Made by a program: the position numbers and the translations under genes. Positions 52,498-62,300 of a stretch of 64,000 nucleotides of DNA are shown piece by piece (the first letter of the stretch is position 1; each line of letters begins with the position of its first letter). Source of the DNA: an uncultured Elusimicrobia bacterium (GTDB lineage: Bacteria; Elusimicrobiota; Elusimicrobia; UBA1565; UBA9628); assembly GCA_903830945.1 (NCBI GenBank), contig CAIKVT010000036.1, forward strand, positions 174,346-238,345, read 5' to 3'. Below the pieces are notes generated by a model. That model did not search any database, was not told the DNA's origin, and was given only the letters and a program-made list of their open reading frames with translations.

Positions 52498-54459
52498 ATG
52501 CTCGACAGGATACGGCTGTTCCTTTTCGGCGCGCCCCGCGACCTCAACGATCCCCAGATTTACCATCGCGTCTCGCTCGTCGCTTTCCTGGCCTGGGTCG
52601 GCCTGGGCGCGGACGGTCTCTCCTCCTCCTGCTATGGACCTGACGAGGCTTTCCGGGCTCTGGGTCCTCACTCGCACCTCGCCATACTGCTCGCCGTCAT
52701 GACCGCGGCCACCATCTGCGTGATCGCCATCGCCTATTCCAACGTCATCGAGCATTTCCCTGGGGGCGGGGGCGGCTACCTGGTGGCGACCAAGCTTCTT
52801 GGCGAGAAGGCCGGCGTGGTGTCCGGCTGCGCTTTGCTCGTGGACTATGTCCTGACCATATCGGTGTCGATCGCGAGCGGCTGCGACGCTTTGTGGTCGT
52901 TTTTGCCTCCGCAGTGGGCGGCTTACAAGCTGTGGGTGGAATTCGGCGTCCTCTTATTCCTCGTGGTCCTTAACATGCGCGGCGTGAAGGAATCCGTCAC
53001 CCTCCTGGTCCCCATCTTCCTGCTCTTCGTCTGCAGCCACGTTTTCGTGATCCTCTACGCTCTGGGCAGCCATTTGACCGGTTTGCCCACGGTCTTCCAT
53101 GGCGCCGCCGCGGACCTGCACGCTTCCCTCCATTCGATCGGCCCTCTGGCTGTGGGCCTCATCCTCCTGCGCGCCTATTCCATGGGCGGCGGTACTTATA
53201 CGGGCATCGAGGCCGTGTCCAACGGCATCAGTATCCTCCGGGAGCCCCGGGTGCAGACCGGAAAGAGGACCATGGCGCTGATGGCCGGCTCGCTGGCTTT
53301 CACGGCCGGCGGCATCCTGCTGGGATATCTGTTGGTCGGAGCCATGCCGGAGCCGGGCAAGACCATGAACGCGGTTCTGCTGGAGAGGCTCTTCACGTCC
53401 TGGAGGCTCGGGCCTCTGCCTCTGGGGCAGGGCATCGTCATCACGACCTTGGTTTCCGAGGCGGTGCTCCTCTTCGTCGCGGCCCAGACCGGCTTCCTGG
53501 ACGGGCCGCGCGTCCTGGCCAACATGTCCGTGGACTCCTGGATGCCCCACCGCTTCGCCCAGCTCTCCGAACGACTGGTGGCTAAGGACGGCATCCTGCT
53601 CATGGGCGCCGCGGCCATCGCCGTGCTCCTCTACACGCGCGGCGATATCACGATGCTGGTGGTCATGTATTCCATCAACGTCTTTCTCACCTTCTCGCTG
53701 ACCGAGCTTGGCATGGCGCGGCATTGGATAGAGTTGCGGAAGACGGACCCGCTCTGGAAGGTCCAGCTGCCCATCCACTCCACGGGGCTGGTCATGTGCC
53801 TGAGCATCCTCGTCGTCACGCTTTATGAGAAGTTCTCGGAAGGCGGCTGGATCACCGCGGCCATCACCGGCTGCGCCATCGCCCTGTGCTTCCTCATCCG
53901 TCGGCATTACCGGCAAGTGCGCCATGAGCTGCGGCGGCTCGACAGCCTTCTCGAGATCCCGATGCCGCGTGATAATCCGGGCCTCTTCCCGTTGGACAAG
54001 GAAGCGCCTACCGCCGTGGTCATGGTTGGGGGCTTCTCCGGCTTCGGCCTGCATCAGATACTCTCCATCCAGCGTCTGTTCCCGTATTACTTCAAGAACT
54101 TCGTCTTCCTGTCCGTGGGAGTGGTGGATTCCGGGAATTTCAAGGGCTCGGCCGAGCTCAAGCGGCTCGAAGAGCAGACCGTCGCGGATCTGAAGCGCTA
54201 CGTCTCCTGGTGCCAAGCCCATGGCTTCCAGGCCGCCTATCGTTTCGCGCTGGACACCGAGGCCGTCACCGCTCTGGAGGGACTCTGCCGCGAGACAGCC
54301 CGGGAATTCTCCCGCGTCATATTCTTCTCGGGCAAGCTGATCTTTAAAGATGAGAGATTCGCGCACCAGATCCTGCACAACGACACAGCTTTCGCCATCC
54401 AGCGGCGTCTGCAGTTCGACGGCCTGCAGACCGTGGTCCTGCCCATCCGGGCTACATGA
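52498..54459 (+). CDS. KimA/YdaO-like potassium importer, copy 2
   Basis: 653 residues, very similar along its whole length to the preceding gene (for instance the shared RIRLFLFGAPRDLNDPQ and YSMGGGTYTGIEAVSNGI). About 12 membrane segments of the APC fold are followed by a C-terminal cytoplasmic domain that ends ILHNDTAFAIQRRLQFDG, like KimA. It imports K+, probably by H+ symport. The ATG at 52498 has AGGGAG upstream; the tracked GTG at 52444 lies in the riboswitch leader. Unlike copy 1 it is under a c-di-AMP riboswitch, so the two copies should respond differently to K+ status. Confidence 0.92.
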   Translation: MLDRIRLFLFGAPRDLNDPQIYHRVSLVAFLAWVGLGADGLSSSCYGPDEAFRALGPHSHLAILLAVMTAATICVIAIAYSNVIEHFPGGGGGYLVATKLLGEKAGVVSGCALLVDYVLTISVSIASGCDALWSFLPPQWAAYKLWVEFGVLLFLVVLNMRGVKESVTLLVPIFLLFVCSHVFVILYALGSHLTGLPTVFHGAAADLHASLHSIGPLAVGLILLRAYSMGGGTYTGIEAVSNGISILREPRVQTGKRTMALMAGSLAFTAGGILLGYLLVGAMPEPGKTMNAVLLERLFTSWRLGPLPLGQGIVITTLVSEAVLLFVAAQTGFLDGPRVLANMSVDSWMPHRFAQLSERLVAKDGILLMGAAAIAVLLYTRGDITMLVVMYSINVFLTFSLTELGMARHWIELRKTDPLWKVQLPIHSTGLVMCLSILVVTLYEKFSEGGWITAAITGCAIALCFLIRRHYRQVRHELRRLDSLLEIPMPRDNPGLFPLDKEAPTAVVMVGGFSGFGLHQILSIQRLFPYYFKNFVFLSVGVVDSGNFKGSAELKRLEEQTVADLKRYVSWCQAHGFQAAYRFALDTEAVTALEGLCRETAREFSRVIFFSGKLIFKDERFAHQILHNDTAFAIQRRLQFDGLQTVVLPIRAT

Positions 54460-54639
54460 ACAGCGCCTTGAGGTCGAAGTCGTTCAATCGGGCTGGCGCG
54501 GCGTGCGGGTCTTTCCGGGCAGCCAACCGAGTCTCTCCCTAAGTCCTTTGGCCCACTACGGCTTGGGTCATCTAGCTGATCCGCGTTGGGCCTTTGGCTA
54601 CTATGGGGCCTCAGGCCTCCATGTTACACTCTGCGCAAT

Positions 54640-56628
54640 ATGTTATCAAAGCGCGGGCCATGGCTGCGGGTCGCGCTTTGCCTGCTCCTTGCAGGTTCGG
54701 AGATTTTTCCCGCCGCTCCCGCGATGGGCGCTATCATTCAGGCACGGAGCGCCGCAGTCGAGGTCCGGCCGGGTTTCCAGGGCTTTCCCGTTAGGTCGGC
54801 CTCGGCCATGTCGGGCGTTGCCCGGCTCGGCGCCTCCCTGGGCCCGGGCCTTATAGGGGCCATCCCGTCCTTGACCGCGGCCCCGCTGATCGCGCCGGCC
54901 CTCGCCATGTCGGAGGCATTGGCCGCCTCTGAGCCTGTCGTCAAGACTGTGGCGGGACCCCCGGAGAACCTGGTCGAGGGGTTGGTCCGCACGGAGTCCG
55001 CTTTCGAGGCCGCCCAGGAGCGAGGCGACGCGAAAGTCGGAGCTGCCCTGGACTCGCTCTACGGAGAAAAAAAATCGCACTCTGTCGAGGAAGCGGGGCT
55101 CGTGGTCGGCGCCGAGGTCCCTGCCGTGGTCTTTGCGGCTAGGCTCCTTAAAGAGCCGGTGGTGCGCGCCGTCGGCACGGTCCTCTCCGCGCGCATCCTG
55201 CAGATCTTCGATGCCTCGGGCCAGAATTCCCGAATCGAAGTCGACGTTTCTGACCTGTTGCGCTTGACGGACGCTCAGCCCCGCTCCGACTTGAGCCGTC
55301 GGCTCTCCCGGGAGGCGCTCGGCGCCCTCGGCTCGGCAGACCCCGGCGGCCGACAGGCCGCCGCGCTCGCCGATTTCCTGCGCGACATCGTCGACGACCA
55401 GCCCGTCGGCGCCGTATCGGCGCGCCTCGAGATGGACGGGCGGAATCACTACAGGCTCGTCTTCGAGCGCGCGGACGGCAGCCGCAAGATCCTGTCCGCG
55501 CAGTTCCTTCCCGCTAGAACGAGCGATGGTCCCCTCGGCCCTACGGCCCTCGTCCTGATGGGGCCTGCCGAGGTCTCCTCTGCGGGACAGGTCCGGCAGG
55601 GCCATCCCGGATACTGGCGGGAGTACGCGGGTGGAGACCGTCGCTTGCAATGGAGCGCGGCGGTGCGCGTCGAGAAGAGGGGCTGGGGTCCTTGGGCTTA
55701 TTGGGTGGGGCTCCGGGACGCGTCGGTCACGGAGCAGTCCTGGCGAGAGGGCAGCTGGCGGGACGAGACGAGAAGGCTGGTCAAGACCGTGATCTCCGGC
55801 CAGACCCGGTCCTGGCTTGGCCGCGCCGAGGGCAAATTCATGCAGCTCCCTGTCCTGAGCTTGGTCCTCAAGCTCTGCGACGACATCGCCGAGACCATCT
55901 TGACCGGGTTGCTGATCGTTCCGCACGGGCTCGTCGCGGCTGCCGCGGGCTCGCGCCTGCATAATCTTGAGGCCGGCGCGGACCTCGCGAAGAACCCTTT
56001 GCTCAAGTTCCTGAGGCGCGATCAGTGGCATCTCGATCGGCTTGGCCAGGTCTCTCGGGACAAGCTCTTCGCCGAGGTCCGCGAAGAGCGCGGGCGCGCC
56101 GTGAACGGCCGGCCCTTCCCCGTGTCGCCGGAACTCATCCGACAGATCGTGGACGCCCCCATCGGCGCAGAGGAGGCCGTGACCGTTCTGCGCCGCCATT
56201 ACGGCATCGGCACCTTCGGCACGAGGATCATCCAGGCGGGCGCCGCCGCTGCCGGATGGAAGCGCGTGGTTTTGACCACCGGCGGGGTCCTGGCCGGCGC
56301 TCTGGAAGGCGCGGCCGATAGCGTGTGCAACCCGCTCTTGTGGGCCATGCTGGGTCTGAGCGCAGCCCTAGGCGCGACCGAAGGCATAGCGGCCGGAGCC
56401 TCCGTACTTCAGGCTGCCCCGGCGGCGGGCGCGCTTGCCGGCACCTATGCTCTTAAAGCCGTTTTTGCCGCGGCCACGGTGCTCTGGGGGGGGCCGTGGC
56501 TCTTCTCCGCCGCGGACCATGTGGGCCGGATCGTTGAGCTCACCGCTCAGGGCGAGTTCGACCAAGATTTCTTCGAGCAGCTCAGTAAGGTCGGCACCGA
56601 CGCCCTTTATTGCTTCGTCATCCCCTGA
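54640..56628 (+). CDS. Secreted/membrane protein with shared N-terminal module, unknown
   Basis: 662 residues from the ATG at 54640, nine bases after TACACT. The signal peptide (WLRVALCLLLAGSEIFPAAPAMG) leads into the Ala/Val/Pro-rich module (AIIQARSAAVEVRPG...IGAIPSLTAAPLIAPAL) and a helix LVEGLVRTESAFEAAQERGD...ALDSLYGE that is nearly repeated in the next protein. The middle (about 150-400) is not recognised. The C-terminal third has several hydrophobic segments (GVLAGALEGAADSVCNPLLWAMLGLSAALGA; TYALKAVFAAATVLWGGPWLF). It may sit in a membrane. No function can be assigned. Confidence 0.65.
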   Translation: MLSKRGPWLRVALCLLLAGSEIFPAAPAMGAIIQARSAAVEVRPGFQGFPVRSASAMSGVARLGASLGPGLIGAIPSLTAAPLIAPALAMSEALAASEPVVKTVAGPPENLVEGLVRTESAFEAAQERGDAKVGAALDSLYGEKKSHSVEEAGLVVGAEVPAVVFAARLLKEPVVRAVGTVLSARILQIFDASGQNSRIEVDVSDLLRLTDAQPRSDLSRRLSREALGALGSADPGGRQAAALADFLRDIVDDQPVGAVSARLEMDGRNHYRLVFERADGSRKILSAQFLPARTSDGPLGPTALVLMGPAEVSSAGQVRQGHPGYWREYAGGDRRLQWSAAVRVEKRGWGPWAYWVGLRDASVTEQSWREGSWRDETRRLVKTVISGQTRSWLGRAEGKFMQLPVLSLVLKLCDDIAETILTGLLIVPHGLVAAAAGSRLHNLEAGADLAKNPLLKFLRRDQWHLDRLGQVSRDKLFAEVREERGRAVNGRPFPVSPELIRQIVDAPIGAEEAVTVLRRHYGIGTFGTRIIQAGAAAAGWKRVVLTTGGVLAGALEGAADSVCNPLLWAMLGLSAALGATEGIAAGASVLQAAPAAGALAGTYALKAVFAAATVLWGGPWLFSAADHVGRIVELTAQGEFDQDFFEQLSKVGTDALYCFVIP

Positions 56629-56644
56629 ACATGAGGCGATATCT

Positions 56645-58033
56645 ATGGCCATAAGCCGATCAGATGAGAGGCGGGCGCGCCGTCGCTGGCTGAGGGTTTC
56701 CCTAAGCCTTCTCCTCGCCGCCCCCGGGTCCTTCCTTATGGTCCCGGCTTTCTCCGCCATTGTCCAGGCGCCCGGCGCCGTAGAAGGCGTCTTGCCCCGC
56801 ATCGGAAGCATCCCCATCTGGTCGAACCCCGGCGGGTTCGGCTTTCCTCGGCTCAGCGGCTCCTTGCTGGCGCCTCGCCTGCTTTCGGGTATCCCTTCGT
56901 TGCCCGCTCCGGAGGTCATGGTCAATGCCATTCTGGCCATTCCGGTTGCAGTTCCGCAGGTCGTGTCGGTCATCTCTCCATCCAAGCTCCAGGCCGCGCC
57001 TGCGGCTCCTGCTTCTGAGAACGGCCAAGTCTCCCTTTTCCAGGGTTTGGCCCGCACCGAGTTCGCCATTTCCGCGGCCCAGGATCAGGGCGGGGAGCAG
57101 GCTGGTCAGGCGCTTGATGCGCTCTATGGGGAGGGCGTCAGGCGCCAAACCGAGGTTTCCGATCCTGATAAGTTCGTCGATTTCGCCAAGGGACTCTTCT
57201 TCCCGGACGGCCGCGCGGCCGGTGTCATCTCCCACCGCGGCGCGGTGCGCTCGGAGGACATGCCCACGGACGAGGAGATGCGCAAGGAGATGGAACTCTC
57301 GCCGCTGACTTACGAGCAGCGCCTGCAGGCGGTCGTCGAACTCTTCAAGCACGGGGGCGCCAAGCCTGAGGAGATCATCTTGCAGGACGCGGGCCGGGGC
57401 CAGAAGAATGTCTATGTGGTCAAGAGGGGCCGCACGGATCGTGTGATCGTGGTCGGGTCCCATCACGACAAGGCCGACGAGGGGGCGGGCACTATCGATA
57501 ATTGGACCGGCACCACCATGGTGACCAACCTCCATCAGGCCATGCGCGACATGGACACCGAGGCGACCTATATCTTCGCGAGTTTCGCGCGCGAGGAGGA
57601 CGGACTCATCGGTTCGGCCAAGTACCTCAAGTCTCTGACCCCGCAGCAGCGCCGCAAGATTGATGCCATGGTCAACCTGGACACCCTGGCCGTAGACGGG
57701 ACTTTTTCCTGGCAGAACAACTCCACGCAGTCCCTCCTCGATATGATCAAGAAGGTCGCGGGCAGGGAGAAGCTGGATATTAAGGATCAATACCTCGACG
57801 GCGGCGATGCGGACTCTAGTTCCTTCCGCCAATACGGCATCTCCGCGCTCACGATATTCGGGGCGTCTCCGGATGTGATCTTTGACATCATCCATTCGGC
57901 GCGTGACACCATGGCGGCTTTCTCCATGCCGCACTACAAGAACGCCTACTTGCTGACCTTGGCTCTGCTCAAGACACTCAACCTGACCCCGGTCGGCCCT
58001 GAGAACTTGGCGCTTGCGGCCGCCTCAGCTTGA
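56645..58033 (+). CDS. Secreted M28-family zinc aminopeptidase with shared N-terminal module
   Basis: 462 residues from the ATG at 56645, 16 bases after the previous stop; the tracked start is inside that gene. A basic signal peptide (RRARRRWLRVSLSLLLAAPGSF) leads into the module (AIVQAPGAVEGVLPRIG...LLSGIPSLPAPEVM, then LFQGLARTEFAISAAQ...ALDALYGE). The peptidase domain (about 240-455) has VVGSHHDK (His273-274), GTIDNWTG with metal-bridging Asp285, FAREEDGLIGSAKYL with Glu317/318, MVNLDTLAVDG, and a late SARDTMAAF. This is the M28 pattern. Peptides outside the cytoplasm are the expected substrates. Confidence 0.87.
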   Translation: MAISRSDERRARRRWLRVSLSLLLAAPGSFLMVPAFSAIVQAPGAVEGVLPRIGSIPIWSNPGGFGFPRLSGSLLAPRLLSGIPSLPAPEVMVNAILAIPVAVPQVVSVISPSKLQAAPAAPASENGQVSLFQGLARTEFAISAAQDQGGEQAGQALDALYGEGVRRQTEVSDPDKFVDFAKGLFFPDGRAAGVISHRGAVRSEDMPTDEEMRKEMELSPLTYEQRLQAVVELFKHGGAKPEEIILQDAGRGQKNVYVVKRGRTDRVIVVGSHHDKADEGAGTIDNWTGTTMVTNLHQAMRDMDTEATYIFASFAREEDGLIGSAKYLKSLTPQQRRKIDAMVNLDTLAVDGTFSWQNNSTQSLLDMIKKVAGREKLDIKDQYLDGGDADSSSFRQYGISALTIFGASPDVIFDIIHSARDTMAAFSMPHYKNAYLLTLALLKTLNLTPVGPENLALAAASA

Positions 58034-58173
58034 CGAGGCGCATTGCATCATGGGTCGAAGGGGGTATTTATTTTTAGGTCTGAAAGTGTTGCTAACGTGG
58101 GACTTATGACTCAAGCCTATCTGGCAGGCCCTTGCTATTATGTGTGTGCCTTTCATGCGGAGGAAAGTAATTA

Positions 58174-59238
58174 ATGAAAAGAAGCAAGCTGATCGGATTG
58201 GCCGTTGTTTCATCTTTGTTGGGGACTTGCGGTTCTGCGGCCCTGGCGCAGATTAAGGCCGTATCGAACGTGCGCTTTTCCGGTGTGCCGACAACGGTCG
58301 GAGCCGCTATCCAAACGCGCGGGACTGCCTCCAATTCAATCTCACGTCTTGGGAGCAGTAACGGGCTTATATCCTTGACGTCAGTGCTCCAGGCGCCGTC
58401 GGTCATGGGGCCGAATGCTTATCTTGGAGAGGCTTCTGTTTCTGCTGAGGCTGTTCAACCAGCAGCTCGGATCGAAGCGGTCAATCAAATTTATGTGGAT
58501 ATGGATGTTGACGGCCTCCTTCAATCCCTGTCCGCCTCCGGCAATGCGGGGGGAAGCTCGGACTTCTCAGGGGAAAAAGTCAAGCAAGAGCATGCGGCCG
58601 TATTGCCTACGCTGCAGAAGTTTGGCACGGTGGCGAGTATGGCGCGGATCGTTAATGCGAGCAATGGCGCAGAGGTTTTTGATAACAGAAAAAGTGGTGC
58701 GTCGAGCAGCGGCATCGAGGTGCGCGGTCGGGAGATGGATGGCGAGGACGTCATCGCGGATATCCTCACCGCGATGGGAGCGACCGGCAAGACACGCATG
58801 GGCAATTTCGAGCATCTCGCCGACTGGAGGAGAGACAACAATGTCGATGGACTCTTGCGGGATGTCCGGCAGATTCTCGTCGGAAAGGATGCGGCCGTCA
58901 TAATAGGGGCGGAGGCTTGGTCCCAAGCGCGGCGGGCGCTCGCTCGTGCGGAAGTCGGCCTGCTGCTTCAGTACGCGGCGGATCGCGGGGACGGCGGGTG
59001 GAGTGTGTCCTCGGAAAAGATCTCGAAGAATATGATAGCGACCATGCGGCGCGCGCTCGTCTCCACGGACATCTCGCGGATCGAGAGGAACACTCACTGG
59101 TTCTCTCTGGCGACGGATATCCGGGAAAAGTCCCTGGATGAGAACTATTATCGCAATCCCCGGCGAGTCGTGACGGCCCGAGGGGCGCTTCGGAAGGCAG
59201 CGCGCCTGTCGCGGGATCCGTCGATCTCGGGTATTTAA
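58174..59238 (+). CDS. Secreted protein, unknown, possibly of the same module family
   Basis: 354 residues with a signal peptide (LIGLAVVSSLLGTCGSAALAQ) and a Ser/Val/Ala-rich stretch up to about residue 100, like a looser form of the shared module. The rest is helical and charged (about 110-340; for instance DVIADILTAMGATGKTRMGNFEHLADW and AWSQARRALARAEVGLLLQYA) and unrecognised. GGAGG 11 bases before the ATG supports the start. Base use is less GC-rich than the neighbours. It lies between two module proteins on the same strand. Confidence 0.6.
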   Translation: MKRSKLIGLAVVSSLLGTCGSAALAQIKAVSNVRFSGVPTTVGAAIQTRGTASNSISRLGSSNGLISLTSVLQAPSVMGPNAYLGEASVSAEAVQPAARIEAVNQIYVDMDVDGLLQSLSASGNAGGSSDFSGEKVKQEHAAVLPTLQKFGTVASMARIVNASNGAEVFDNRKSGASSSGIEVRGREMDGEDVIADILTAMGATGKTRMGNFEHLADWRRDNNVDGLLRDVRQILVGKDAAVIIGAEAWSQARRALARAEVGLLLQYAADRGDGGWSVSSEKISKNMIATMRRALVSTDISRIERNTHWFSLATDIREKSLDENYYRNPRRVVTARGALRKAARLSRDPSISGI

Positions 59239-59369
59239 CTTTAGGTCTTTGGGTTCTGGTTATTGGATTTCAAAGGGACAAATTTTCTTAATCCTGCCTA
59301 GGACCTTTGCCGCTCTTCCCTTGCCCCTGCGGCCCAACCTTTTCGTTGGGCTATTGTTATCCTAGTAAC

Positions 59370-62300
59370 GTGGCAACCAATGTTATGCGCTATGGCCGCA
59401 AGATACTGAGCGTCGCCGTCATCGCGGCGCTCCTAGCGCTCACGCCCGGCCTGGGTTGCTATGAGGCCCTGGCTGTCGTCATCCGCAGCCAGACCGGCGC
59501 CGTCGCGGCTCGGGTCGCGGTCCCCGGCCAAGTCGGCGGCCTGACCAGCCTTCCCACCGTTTCCTCCCAGCTTAAACTCTTCCCCCTCAGCCTTGCCGCC
59601 CCGCTTGAGGCTATTCAGCAAGTCCCTACAGTTCCTGCCCAGATTCCTCCGCTCAGTGCCGTCGCAACGGTCTGGCAGGCTCCTGCGGCCGTCGCCCCGA
59701 TCACCACCCAGGAAGTCCTTCAGGCCGGCGTAGAGAAGCTTTCCCATGCCCCTGCCGGAAGCGAGACTAAGACCGTCCTCGATGAGGTCTACACTGGCGC
59801 CCAGAAATCCGTCGATCCGGCCGGCGCCGTTGTAGTGCTCGAACTCTCAGGTTCCGCCGTCCTGACGCCGGCCCTGGCCGCAGTGACTCCATCCTCCCAG
59901 AAGTCCGTCTCCGAACTTCAAGCCGTCGCCAACGATTGTGGCCGTCCTTTTGATGAGCGCGTTGCCGCGGTCAGCGCTATCGCCGCCAAGGCCGACGGCG
60001 AGGTCAAGGCCGGCCTTAAGTCTATTGGCCGGGCCAACCCGGATGGCAGCGCTACGGACTATGAGGTCAAGCGTAAGGCCCTACAGGCTCTGGCCGGCTT
60101 GGGCGAGGTGGTGAGCCTGCCGCCCGTATCCCGGGCGCATGCCGATGAGATCTTGCGGAGCCTGTCGTTGGATAAGCCCCAGGCCGCCATCTTCGACTAC
60201 GACGGAACCTTGGAGGCCAATCAGGTTCCGGCCTCGGCCGAGACCGCCGAGGCTTTGAAGGCTTCTGCAGACGCGGGTGTCGAGACCATGATCCTGACCG
60301 CGCGCTCGGACCGGGTCGCAGACCACATGGGTTCCTCGATCCTCGAATCGCTGAGCACCCTGACCCCGGAGCAGAAACGAGGTCTTGTGGTGGGATCAAA
60401 CCGCGGTTCGCGTCTGCTCATCTTCGACGATAAAGGCGACGCTCGGCTCATTGACGCATCCCCGGTCTGGACCGCGCAGGAGCGCGAGGCTATTAACGTC
60501 TTGGCCGCGGAGGTCAAGGCGCGCTACGGCGAGGTCGCTTTTCAGGGCCAAACCGGGCAGATGACGGATTATGGCTATTCCCTCTATCTCCCCGTTGGTG
60601 CCAGGTCCGCGGACGTGGATGCCGCAGCCCAGCTCATGCGAGAGGGGCTGGCCAGACGCGGCATGCCGGTCAAGGTCGAGGGTCGCACCGCAGCCAACCC
60701 TCGGAACCCTTCTTATCTCGTGGTCAGCAAGTTCGACAAGTCCCATGGGGTCGAGCTCCTGCGCAAGAATCGAGATCTCTACCCCCGGATACGCGACGTG
60801 CTCCAGAAGCTGCCCGTGAAGCTCCAAGGCCTGGGGATCAAGCTGGTCGGACTGCTGCCACGGAGCACGGTCCCGCAATCCAGGACCCTCGTGGTGGGCG
60901 ATCATCTCTTCGGGATGCGCACCGAGGACCTCGACATGCATACGGCCGCACCCCACGGCTTGGCCTTGGCTGTTGGCGGGGAGGGGGACCCGCGCCCCGA
61001 GCGCGTATTCGTGTGGCCGACCCGGGGCCACGCCGCCACACAGGAGATCCTGGGCGCTCTCGGCCGCAAGGACGCCGATGGCGTCGATCAGAGATCGCTT
61101 TTCGGCATCTTCACTTCGCGCACGGCCAGCATCGCAGCATTTTTTCTCACTTCTACCGCTTATGCTTTCATCGCCATCCCGGCGGTGGGCTTGGCCGCTT
61201 ACGGTGCCCTGATGGCTTTGGGTCCCCTGGCCGCCATCGCGCTGGGGCCCTTGAACGGCTTGCTGGCCCAGAAGCTCTCAGCGCGCAACGCCATGGCGCT
61301 CAACACGGTCTTAAACGTCGTCATGCTCCTGACCTTGCCGATCATGAGCGCTTTGGGCATCGTGAATTTCTGGACCCTCCTCGTCGCTTCCATCGGCAAC
61401 GGCTGGGTGCTTTCCTCGGTCATGACTACCGAGGGCATCTACGTCAAGCGTTTCTCGGGCAAGTACCTGGGAACGGTCAACGCCTTGACCATGATCGACT
61501 ACCTCTCTGTCCAGTCGCTTTTGGGCCTTATCCTGCGCGCCGGGCGGCTGACTGACTACCTGCAGGCGACGTTCCCGCACCTCCTGGTTCCTTTTATCAT
61601 CGCCGCCGGGGTCAACATCCTGGTGGTGCTGCCTTTGATCTGGAGGTTCGTCTCGAATACCAAAGCCTCGGAGCAGACGCAGGCGGGAAAGCCCGCCGCC
61701 AGGACCTGGTCTGAGGTGGCGGCCGGAGTCAAGGCGTTCCTGAATAGATATTGGAAGGAGGCCCTCATCTTCGGCGCCGGCCTGGCCCTCTTTCCTATCC
61801 TGCACACCACCTTGCCCGCTGTGTTGGGGCTGCTCTACTGGGTGACCCGCACGGACGGCTTCAAGGTCCTTTGGGCCAGCAAGCCTCTGCGCTACGGCCT
61901 GCTCGCCGCGGGCGTGCTGGCCTTCCTCGCATATCCGATCCAGTCCTTCGGGCTGCCCTTGATCGCGCAAGCCTTGGTCGGCCAGGCGGGTAAGTCGCAA
62001 CTCCTCGGCCAGCTCTTGGGCGCCCTGTTCTTCGGCCAGCTCATCTCCAGCACCAGCCAGGCCCAGTTCCCCGAGCTCCGCGTGCCTTTCCTGGGCAGGA
62101 TCAATATCCAGCGCTTTATCCAGGCGGGAGTCCTGGCCATGCTCGGGACCTGGACCTTCCTGACCTTGGCTCCGGGCAGCATCCTCCTGGCCGCCGCGGC
62201 CGCCGCTGCGGGCGCGGTTTTGATGGCCTGGACCGGAAAGCTCACGGACCGCGGCTGGATCAAGTACGTGGGCGTTGGATTGTCCTGCCTGGGACTACCG

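Noticed and set aside
54460-54639. Small gene between KimA copy 2 and the module protein
   Set aside because: Only very short open frames without ribosome sites; the region holds CTTTGG-type words and a TACACT -10-like box.
54646-56199. 517-residue minus-strand ORF
   Set aside because: Antisense of the module protein at 54640; no domains, and the plus frame has a signal peptide and the shared motif.
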